Origin: Bacteroidota bacterium
GTDB taxonomy: Bacteria; Bacteroidota; Ignavibacteria; Ignavibacteriales; Melioribacteraceae
Assembly (NCBI GenBank): GCA_023381535.1
Contig: JAMCSN010000166.1
Location: forward strand, 1,554-7,186
Reading direction: 5' to 3'
Length of the DNA: 5,633 nucleotides
Below, piece after piece: positions 1 through 5,257 of the stretch (positions within the stretch are counted from its first letter, which is position 1; every line of letters begins with the position of its first letter). The notes below the pieces were generated by a model that ran no database searches, was not told where the DNA came from, and saw nothing but the letters and a program-made list of their open reading frames with translations. The translations under genes and the position numbers were made by a program.

Positions 1-1
1 A

Positions 2-757
2 ACCGATGCGCCGTTCATGACGCCGGTTCCTCATCGCGGCGAAAGAAATGAACCGGCTTACATAAAACTTGTAGCAGAAAAAATTGCGGAGGTGCATAAA
101 TTAACTGTGGAAGATGTCGGAAGATCGACTTCGTATAACGCACACAAATTTTTTGGTATCGGCGATGGACTGAAATTGAGTTTCACTTACCAAATCGGTC
201 AGTCACTTTATATTAACGTAACAAACCGGTGCAACGCTGATTGTATTTTCTGCGATCGGAAAGGCGAAGCTGTGGTTAAAGGCTACAGTTTGAAAATGAA
301 GAAATCGGAAGAGCCTGATGCGGAAGTCTATATTAAAGAGATAGGTGACCCAAAGAAATTTAAGGAAATTGTTTTCTGTGGATACGGCGAACCAACAATC
401 CGTTGGGACATTGTTAAAAAAATTGCTGAGCATGTTAAAGCCAACGGCAGTAAAACAAGATTAAACACGGATGGTCACGGAAATTTTATAAACAAACGCG
501 ATATAACACCGGAGTTGGAAGGACTGATTGATACGGTCTCGATCAGTTTGAACTCAACAGATCCCTATCAATATGCCAAGCTGATGCGGGTTGATCCTTC
601 GATGCATGCCGAGATGTTGGACTTTGCAAAGAAGGCGAAAAATTTCTCGCACGTTGTTCTTTCGATTGTCGGATTAAGTGAAGTAGATGCTGAAGCCGCC
701 AAGAAATTTGTTACGGAAGAAGTTGGTGTTGATTTTAGAGAAAGAGAATATTTTTAA
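2..757 (+). CDS. TatD-family nuclease fused to a radical SAM domain (3' part only)
   Basis: The reading frame is open to the left window edge, so the true start lies outside; the ATG at 17 is internal. The first visible residues, TDAPFMTPVPHRG, are the C-terminal signature of TatD-type metal-dependent DNases, and the Asp of TDAP is a conserved active-site residue. The TatD part runs through NEPAYIKLVAEKIAE to about NAHKFFGI (to nt ~160) and would end a normal TatD protein there. The frame instead continues for about 200 codons into a radical SAM domain. The CxxxCxxC motif CNADCIFC (nt 230-253) binds the 4Fe-4S cluster, GYGEPT (nt ~380-397) resembles the GGE motif that contacts SAM, and TRLNTDG follows. 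The domain is short, with no visible SPASM or auxiliary-cluster extension. A radical SAM family known as TatD-associated is established; its substrate is unknown to me. The gene lies 15 bp before dacB in the same direction. The fusion itself is read directly from one uninterrupted frame. Confidence 0.9.
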   Translation, partial: TDAPFMTPVPHRGERNEPAYIKLVAEKIAEVHKLTVEDVGRSTSYNAHKFFGIGDGLKLSFTYQIGQSLYINVTNRCNADCIFCDRKGEAVVKGYSLKMKKSEEPDAEVYIKEIGDPKKFKEIVFCGYGEPTIRWDIVKKIAEHVKANGSKTRLNTDGHGNFINKRDITPELEGLIDTVSISLNSTDPYQYAKLMRVDPSMHAEMLDFAKKAKNFSHVVLSIVGLSEVDAEAAKKFVTEEVGVDFREREYF

Positions 758-772
758 TATGAACCAGCAAAG

Positions 773-2206
773 ATGATTACACGATTTAAAATCTTGCTTT
801 TGGTCGCGTTCTCTCTTCTGCTGCAATCTTGCGCAACATTCAAATCCGAACCAAATTTGTTCGGGAATCAAATAGACAGCCTCCTTGTTTCCGATCTTCC
901 AAACTCTACTCAAACAGCAATTTCAGTTTACGACTTGACTGAAAACAAACCGGTCTACATGCACAATGAAAAATTGCTTCTCCGCCCGGCATCGAATCAA
1001 AAAATTCTAACTACTTCAGCAGCTTACCTATTTTTAGGAAGCGATTATAATTTTGAAACGAAAGTCTATCACACCGGCTCAATTGCAGATTCTGTTCTGT
1101 GCGGCGACTTATATTTTGTTGGCGGACTTGATCCAGCTTTCACTACCCACAATCTTGACTCGCTCGTTCGAGAAATAAAAAAGTTCGGCATAAAGGAGAT
1201 CAACGGCAACGTTTATGGCGACGTGTCCGCGATGGATTCGCTTTTCTGGGGCGAAGGTTGGATGTGGGATGACGACCCGTATTCTTTTGCTGCATACATG
1301 ACTCCGCTTAACATAAACAAAAACAGTGTTGCCGTTGTTGTCTCCCCTTCTCAGCCAGGCGACTGCGCCAATGTTGAAACGATTCCCAAAACAAATTTCG
1401 TAGTGATCAAAAATTCTGCGGTAACCACCGACACTGGAAAAACAAAACTAAAAATTACACGCGATTGGTTGAATAGAAAGAATACAATCTTCGTCAGCGG
1501 TACAATTTCAAGATTATCAAAGCCGGATACAATTGCGCTAAACGTTTTCAATCCTACATTTTATTTCTTGCAATTAGCTGCGGAAAGTTTCAAACGAAAC
1601 GGAATTGAGTTGGAAGGAAAAGTTGATACGCTTACGTTGCGTGACAGCGCCGAAGTTATTGCATCGTCTAAACACAGCATTGAATCTGTTATAAATTACA
1701 CCAACAAAAACAGCTACAATCTCGGTGCGGAAATGCTGTTGAGAGCACTGGCGCTTAAATACTATGGTAAACCGGCATCGGCAAAAAACGGAATCAAACT
1801 GCTCGATAGTTTAATAACTCTTTCCGGATTAGATCCGAAACGGTATTCGTTGGTTGACGGCTCAGGTTTATCGTTTTATAATCTTGTTTCAACGCAACTG
1901 ATTATGGATGTTTTGAAATATCTCTATCTTAATCAGCCGGAGATTTACAAAAAGATTTACGACTCATTCCCAGTTTCCGGTACCGACGGATCATTGAAAA
2001 ACAGAATGAAAAATTTTCCGATACGCGGACAAGTTCATGCAAAAACCGGAACGATCAGCGGTGTTAGCTGTTTATCGGGATACATTCAGACTCGGAAAAA
2101 TCACACATTGGCATTTTCGGTAATGATACAAAATTACACGGGCAATTCAAGCGCGGCACGCAAGTTTCAAGACAAAATTTGCGAAATCATTTTCAACACG
2201 AACTAA
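773..2206 (+). CDS. dacB: D-alanyl-D-alanine carboxypeptidase/endopeptidase, PBP4 (peptidase S13) family, lipoprotein
   Basis: Class C penicillin-binding protein that trims or cleaves D-Ala-containing peptidoglycan stems and cross-links in the periplasm. All three active-site motifs are present: S74-N-Q-K77 (SxxK, nucleophile Ser74), S314-Y-N316 (SxN) and K424-T-G426 (KTG, in HAKTGTISG), plus the S13-typical DGSGLSFYN at about 362-370. The ~237 residues between SxxK and SxN fit the extra domains inserted in PBP4-type enzymes. The length, 477 aa, is normal for the family. The N-terminus has a Lys/Arg-bearing start, a hydrophobic core LLLVAFSLLL and a lipobox LQSC with Cys20, so the enzyme is probably a lipid-anchored envelope protein instead of a soluble periplasmic one. 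The ATG at 773 is the best start because it places the signal peptide correctly; the ATG at 759 is out of frame and hits a stop after five codons. No strong Shine-Dalgarno is visible. It is probably cotranscribed with the preceding gene and with prmA. Confidence 0.94.
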   Translation: MITRFKILLLVAFSLLLQSCATFKSEPNLFGNQIDSLLVSDLPNSTQTAISVYDLTENKPVYMHNEKLLLRPASNQKILTTSAAYLFLGSDYNFETKVYHTGSIADSVLCGDLYFVGGLDPAFTTHNLDSLVREIKKFGIKEINGNVYGDVSAMDSLFWGEGWMWDDDPYSFAAYMTPLNINKNSVAVVVSPSQPGDCANVETIPKTNFVVIKNSAVTTDTGKTKLKITRDWLNRKNTIFVSGTISRLSKPDTIALNVFNPTFYFLQLAAESFKRNGIELEGKVDTLTLRDSAEVIASSKHSIESVINYTNKNSYNLGAEMLLRALALKYYGKPASAKNGIKLLDSLITLSGLDPKRYSLVDGSGLSFYNLVSTQLIMDVLKYLYLNQPEIYKKIYDSFPVSGTDGSLKNRMKNFPIRGQVHAKTGTISGVSCLSGYIQTRKNHTLAFSVMIQNYTGNSSAARKFQDKICEIIFNTN

Positions 2207-2217
2207 AGCGTCATCCC

Positions 2218-3069
2218 ATGAAAAACTATAAAGAATTTAAGGTCACTACTAAACCGTTGAACAATGAACTCGTGAGCGGTTTGCTTTGGCAACTTGACAT
2301 CGACGGTATCAACGAAACGGACAGCGGTTTGATTGTCTTTGCAGATGCTACAAAAGACATTTCTCGCGACGACGTAGAAAAAATATTGACGGGAATGATT
2401 TACGAAAAGTTAATCGACGAATTCACAATTGAAGAAGAAACTTTTGAAGACAAGAACTGGAACGAGGAATATGAAAAGAAAGTCAATGTGATTGAGGTGA
2501 CCGACAAAATCGTAATCAAACCTTCGTTCAAAGAATATTCTCCCAAGCCGAACCAAATCATAATTACGATCGATCCGAAAATGTCTTTCGGCACCGGAGA
2601 ACATGCAACCACAAAACTCGTTCTTCAACTAATCGAAAAATATGTTAAGACGGGAAACAAAGTTTTGGATGTCGGTTCCGGCACTGGTGTGCTCGCAATC
2701 AGTTCTGTGATGCTCGGGGCCAAATCCGCATTAGGAATTGATAACGACGAATGGTGCCTTCTTAACGGAAACGAAAATGTAACAGCGAATAATTTGGAAG
2801 GTAAAGTTGAAATCCGAATGGCGGAGATAAATCAAATCAGTGAAACCGGTTTCGATCTTATTGTCGCCAACATCAACAAACATATTTTGCTTGAAATCGC
2901 CGCATCGATAAAAACTAAGTCGATCAAAAACGGTCGATTAATTCTCTCGGGACTTTTGCGGACCGACAAAGAAGAAATTTTGCAAATGTACACTAAACTT
3001 GGTTACGGTTTATTAGACAGCGCCGACATGGACGAATGGTGCGCACTCGTTTTTCAATTAATGGTATGA
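2218..3069 (+). CDS. prmA: Ribosomal protein L11 methyltransferase PrmA
   Basis: SAM-dependent enzyme that trimethylates ribosomal protein L11 in the cytoplasm. The 283-aa product is close to the family's usual ~290 aa. The N-terminal ~100 residues form the small substrate-recognition domain, ending with the linker signature NWNEEYEK (80-87). The catalytic domain starts with the PrmA hallmark KMSFGTGEHATT (121-132), then SAM motif I VLDVGSGTGVLAI (149-161), the acidic residue of GIDND (D175) expected to contact the SAM ribose, and VANINKHILL (216-225), which replaces the NPPY-like motif of other methyltransferases. SGLL (244-247) and DEWCALVF (272-279) complete the fold. The ANINxxILL form resembles Bacteroidetes PrmA. 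I chose the ATG at 2218, 11 bp after the dacB stop. A TTG at 2179 would add 13 residues of low similarity (RNHFQHELKRHP) and overlap dacB by 28 bp. Upstream TAAAGCG is at best a weak ribosome binding site. Confidence 0.95.
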   Translation: MKNYKEFKVTTKPLNNELVSGLLWQLDIDGINETDSGLIVFADATKDISRDDVEKILTGMIYEKLIDEFTIEEETFEDKNWNEEYEKKVNVIEVTDKIVIKPSFKEYSPKPNQIIITIDPKMSFGTGEHATTKLVLQLIEKYVKTGNKVLDVGSGTGVLAISSVMLGAKSALGIDNDEWCLLNGNENVTANNLEGKVEIRMAEINQISETGFDLIVANINKHILLEIAASIKTKSIKNGRLILSGLLRTDKEEILQMYTKLGYGLLDSADMDEWCALVFQLMV

Positions 3070-3094
3070 ATCTCGATGAAAGTCTCAAACTCTG

Positions 3095-3114
3095 TCCCGC
3101 CACAAGCAGCGGAG
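3095..3114. repeat. Short GC-rich inverted repeat behind prmA (left element)
   Basis: CCGC at 3097-3100 can pair with GCGG at 3109-3112 around an 8-nt loop (CACAAGCA). The stem is only 4 bp and cannot be extended cleanly: the next outer pair is C/A. On the - strand it reads CTCCGCTGCTTGTGGCGGGA, which resembles, from memory, CCGC-TGCTTG-GCGG type dispersed hairpins in related genomes. It lies 21 bp before a second, stronger hairpin. Membership of a repeat family is an inference; the pairing is seen directly. Confidence 0.35.
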
Positions 3115-3135
3115 GAATTACACCCAATCTTCTTG

Positions 3136-3161
3136 TCCGCCGAAGCGAACGCGAAGGCGGA
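3136..3161. repeat. 26-bp GC-rich quasi-palindrome between convergent prmA and marR
   Basis: TCCGCC (3136-3141) is the exact inverse of GGCGGA (3156-3161). The interior is symmetric too: GAA, then GCG-AA-CGC, then GAA, so the GAA triplets face each other as G-A/A-A/A-G mismatches and a short GC stem can form at the tip. It is much more GC-rich than the surrounding DNA. It sits 10 bp beyond the marR stop and 67 bp beyond the prmA stop, where it could act as a transcription barrier or RNA 3'-end structure for either gene. Neither side has a T-run (ATTAAACT on +, CAAGAAGA on -), so it is not a textbook intrinsic terminator. It may be a copy of a dispersed repeat. Confidence 0.6.
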
Positions 3162-3170
3162 TTAAACTAA

Positions 3171-3596
3171 TTACGACTGAAGCTTCGTTAAAAGTTTAGT
3201 CAATTCCTTCTGTTCATTTTCATTCAAGCCGGAAATAACCGAAGAAATATTTTCCACATATGCCGGCATTAAGGAATCAATTTTACTTTTTCCCGGTGAA
3301 GTCAGTTCAGCTAAAATTACCCGTCTATCTTCCTTTGAAGGAACTCTTTTTACAAATCCTTCTTTTTCAAGATTATCAACAACACAGGTAATGTTGGCGC
3401 CTGTAACCATCATTTCCTCACTTATTTTTTTCAGCGGAACAGGTCCAATTTTATTTAAGATATCAAGTACGCCAAACTGCGGAGCAGTAAGTTTATTTTC
3501 GAACATTTGTTTTGACTGAACTCTTTTTACTTTGTCGTGTGCCTTCGATAATTTTTCCCAGAGTTCAAGTGCAATTTTATTTTTTTCGCTTGGCAT
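3171..3596 (-). CDS. MarR-family winged-helix transcriptional regulator
   Basis: A 141-aa protein of typical MarR length, expected to act as a dimeric cytoplasmic DNA-binding repressor. Helical dimerisation segments lie at both ends (about 5-35 and 103-140). The winged helix-turn-helix runs from LTAPQFGVLDIL (36-47) through VPLKKISEEM (53-62), the recognition helix TGANITCVVDNLEKEG (65-80) and the wing VKRVPSKEDRRVILAELT (82-99), which carries the DRR signature (90-92). The only Cys is C71, inside the recognition helix. The N-terminal sensing Cys of OhrR-type proteins is absent, so I cannot say what it senses. The ATG at 3594-3596 is preceded on its strand by GAAAGGGA about 7 nt away, a good Shine-Dalgarno. 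It is divergent from menF and convergent with prmA. Autoregulation and control of the men genes are plausible from position only. Confidence 0.93.
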   Translation of the reverse strand: MPSEKNKIALELWEKLSKAHDKVKRVQSKQMFENKLTAPQFGVLDILNKIGPVPLKKISEEMMVTGANITCVVDNLEKEGFVKRVPSKEDRRVILAELTSPGKSKIDSLMPAYVENISSVISGLNENEQKELTKLLTKLQS

Positions 3597-3619
3597 GCGA
3601 TGTCCCTTTCAATTTATTT

Positions 3620-3648
3620 CAAAATAAAAATATTCAAATCAACAACAA
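3620..3648 (-). promoter_or_regulatory. Possible marR promoter (Bacteroidetes-like)
   Basis: Read on the - strand, TTG (complement of 3646-3648) is followed after 19 nt by TATTTTG (complement of 3620-3626). This is close to the Bacteroidetes -33 TTG / -7 TAnnTTTG layout. It would start transcription roughly 15-20 nt before the ATG, leaving just enough leader for the GAAAGGGA ribosome binding site. In such AT-rich DNA a match this loose could easily be chance. Confidence 0.25.
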
Positions 3649-3660
3649 GACCAAACATCT

Positions 3661-3680
3661 TTTGGCTTTTTTGAGCCAGA
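3661..3680. promoter_or_regulatory. 20-bp imperfect palindrome upstream of marR, candidate operator
   Basis: TTTGGCT (3661-3667) pairs with AGCCAGA (3674-3680) over seven positions, one of them a G-T wobble, around a 6-nt centre TTTTTG. The size suits a MarR dimer site, and it lies 65 bp before the marR start. No second copy near menF was found by eye. Its role as an operator is inferred from symmetry and position alone. Confidence 0.3.
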
Positions 3681-3704
3681 TTTGAGAGAACTTTGTTTGA
3701 AAAT

Positions 3705-3733
3705 AGTTCTTTTTCAACCTAAAAAAAAGAACT
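3705..3733. repeat. Perfect 10-bp inverted repeat in the marR/men gap
   Basis: AGTTCTTTTT (3705-3714) and AAAAAGAACT (3724-3733) are exact inverses separated by 9 nt (CAACCTAAA). A further AGAACT at 3687-3692 begins AGAACTTT, which recurs exactly at 3728-3735. There are therefore three boxes, and the middle one can pair with either neighbour. The arrangement could be a set of protein-binding sites or an RNA hairpin if transcribed. No gene ends just upstream on either strand, so a terminator role is unlikely. Confidence 0.5.
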
Positions 3734-3871
3734 TTATAAATACAAACACCTGAATTAGGAAAAAGATTGCAAAAAGCTTGTGGCAAAACTCATCAAAATT
3801 CGTACGAAAGTTTGGAAGTATTTGGGTATGATTCATATTATTAAGAACGAAAAAACAAAAGTTTACTTCAA

Positions 3872-5257
3872 TTGATAATCGATCAGCAAAAATTGGATCA
3901 ACTAATCTCGATGGGGAATGCCAAATTTCCGGACGGTCATTTTATTTTGAACTTTTACCATCCTATTGGCGAGACAGAGTTTTCAGAAATAGTTGAAAAA
4001 ACACTTACGCGCGAAACCGATTTTTTCTATTGCTGCCAGCCCAGTGAACAATTTCTTGTACTGGCTTTGGATAAACTGATTTCAATTTACGGGCCGGATC
4101 GAACAGACTCTTTGAACTTTCAACAGAATATTGACGGGATAAAATCGAAAACCGTTTCGAATGGCAGTCAGTTCAATCTGAAAAGAAAACCTCTTTTTAT
4201 CGGCTCGCTTAAATTTCCGTCGGAGAAACACGAATCTCTCTGGGAAGATTTCAATGCCGGTGAATGGTTCTTTCCGAAAATAATTTTGATTAAGGAAGGG
4301 TCTCAACATTACTTGGTAGTCAACTCTTTCCATTATCAAGGATTCGAAAAATATATTGCACACTTACTTAGATTACTGGACGAAGACCGTGCTCTTAAAG
4401 AGGAACTTCAGACTCCTCAAATATTATCTTCCAGTGAAGTATCTTTTGAGGAGTGGTCGAAAGAAATTGATTCGGCATTGCATAAAATTACAGACGGAAC
4501 AATTCAGAAAGTTGTTTTGGCGCGGTATGCGGATTTCCATTTATCTCAAAAACCGAAATTGTCAGGATTGCTTTACGAGCTTGAAGACAATTATAAGGAA
4601 TGTTACACGTTTGCATTCAGATCCGGAGGATCGGTTTTTCTTGGTTCGTCGCCCGAAAAACTTTTTAGCATTCATGATGGCATTATTGAAACAGACGCAC
4701 TCGCCGGCTCTTTCCCGCGAGGTGAATCCGCAGAACTTGATTCTTCACTAGAAAATAATTTGCTGAACGATATAAAAAATCTGGAAGAACACAAAAGCGT
4801 TGTTAATTTTTTAACCGAGAAATTGAGTCGAGTAGCAAATAAAATTATTCACAATGGAAAACCAATGGTAAAAAAGTTTTCCAACATTCAGCATCTGTAC
4901 ACACCGATCAAAGCAGAAATTAAAGAAGGGGTTTCGGCGATTTCAGTTATCGAAAATCTTCATCCTACACCGGCAGTTTGCGGAATGCCGTCGTTAGTTG
5001 CCAATCAAATGATCGAAAATTTGGAAACGTTTGAGCGCGGCTTGTACGCCGGAGCTTTGGGTTGGGTTGGATTAGATAACAGTGCTGAAATGTTTGTCGG
5101 TATCCGTTCCGCTATCATAAAAGATAATTTCATGCGGGCATTTGCCGGATGCGGAATAGTAAATGGATCAAACAGTTTAGCAGAGTTTAACGAGACGTCA
5201 CTAAAACTAAAACCAATTTTGTCTTTGTTTAAGAATGAAACTATCAATCAATCGTAA
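3872..5257 (+). CDS. menF: Isochorismate synthase MenF
   Basis: Converts chorismate to isochorismate, the first step of the classical menaquinone pathway. The C-terminal ~270 residues form the chorismate-binding fold. IQKVVLAR carries the probable general-base Lys213, and SSPEKL carries Glu262, which corresponds to the general acid. TDALAGS (274-280) is the family's TEALAGT-like motif with Asp in place of Glu. LEEHKSVVNFL (304-314), HPTPAVCGMP (364-373) and FERGLYAGALGW (387-398) follow, then AGCGIVNGS (425-433) with E438 and E441 as probable Mg2+ ligands. HPTPAV favours isochorismate synthase over anthranilate or aminodeoxychorismate synthase, and the next gene is menD. The 461-aa length is normal. 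The start is uncertain: TTG at 3872 follows an in-frame stop at 3842-3844, and the first ATG is at 3911, which would shorten the protein by 13 residues. Neither has a clear Shine-Dalgarno. EntC-like use for siderophores is possible but disfavoured by context. Confidence 0.92.
   Translation: MIIDQQKLDQLISMGNAKFPDGHFILNFYHPIGETEFSEIVEKTLTRETDFFYCCQPSEQFLVLALDKLISIYGPDRTDSLNFQQNIDGIKSKTVSNGSQFNLKRKPLFIGSLKFPSEKHESLWEDFNAGEWFFPKIILIKEGSQHYLVVNSFHYQGFEKYIAHLLRLLDEDRALKEELQTPQILSSSEVSFEEWSKEIDSALHKITDGTIQKVVLARYADFHLSQKPKLSGLLYELEDNYKECYTFAFRSGGSVFLGSSPEKLFSIHDGIIETDALAGSFPRGESAELDSSLENNLLNDIKNLEEHKSVVNFLTEKLSRVANKIIHNGKPMVKKFSNIQHLYTPIKAEIKEGVSAISVIENLHPTPAVCGMPSLVANQMIENLETFERGLYAGALGWVGLDNSAEMFVGIRSAIIKDNFMRAFAGCGIVNGSNSLAEFNETSLKLKPILSLFKNETINQS

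Larger units (their letters stand above)
3597..3871. promoter_or_regulatory. Divergent marR / menF intergenic region
   Basis: This 275-bp, strongly AT-rich stretch has no credible gene and must contain the promoters of both marR (-) and the men genes (+). On the + strand a TATGAT at 3827-3832 matches the sigma70 -10 hexamer at five of six positions, but no good -35 lies 16-18 bp upstream. TTTGGA (3811-3816) and CATATT (3834-3839) are 17 bp apart but match poorly. The middle holds two inverted repeats and three AGAACT/AGTTCT boxes, listed separately. Positions are seen directly; promoter function is inferred. Confidence 0.6.

Noticed and set aside
759..776. ATG at 759 as the start of dacB or a leader peptide
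   Set aside because: It is out of frame with dacB and stops after MNQQR; nothing suggests a function.
203..913. - strand ORFs opposite the radical SAM and dacB genes (203-433 and 674-913)
   Set aside because: They are antisense shadows; the one at 674-913 spans the gene junction but is Phe/Lys/Gln-rich with no motif.
2179..2217. Longer prmA starting at TTG 2179
   Set aside because: It adds 13 residues unlike PrmA N-termini and overlaps dacB by 28 bp, while the ATG at 2218 gives a normal start (MKNYKEFKV) and an 11-bp gap.
3136..3170. Intrinsic terminator for prmA or marR
   Set aside because: The hairpin is real, but neither strand has a run of T after the stem, so it is annotated as a repeat.
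3811..3839. Sigma70 promoter TTTGGA-17-CATATT for menF
   Set aside because: It matches only about half of the consensus bases in each hexamer, which is unremarkable in DNA this AT-rich.
4356..4751. 131-codon + strand ORF within menF
   Set aside because: It is a shadow frame wholly inside the strongly supported menF; its product has no recognisable motif and an Arg/Lys/Leu-rich composition typical of off-frame reading.
3872..5257. Anthranilate or aminodeoxychorismate synthase component I
   Set aside because: These share the fold, but HPTPAVCGMP, the KVVLAR lysine and the adjacent menD indicate isochorismate synthase.
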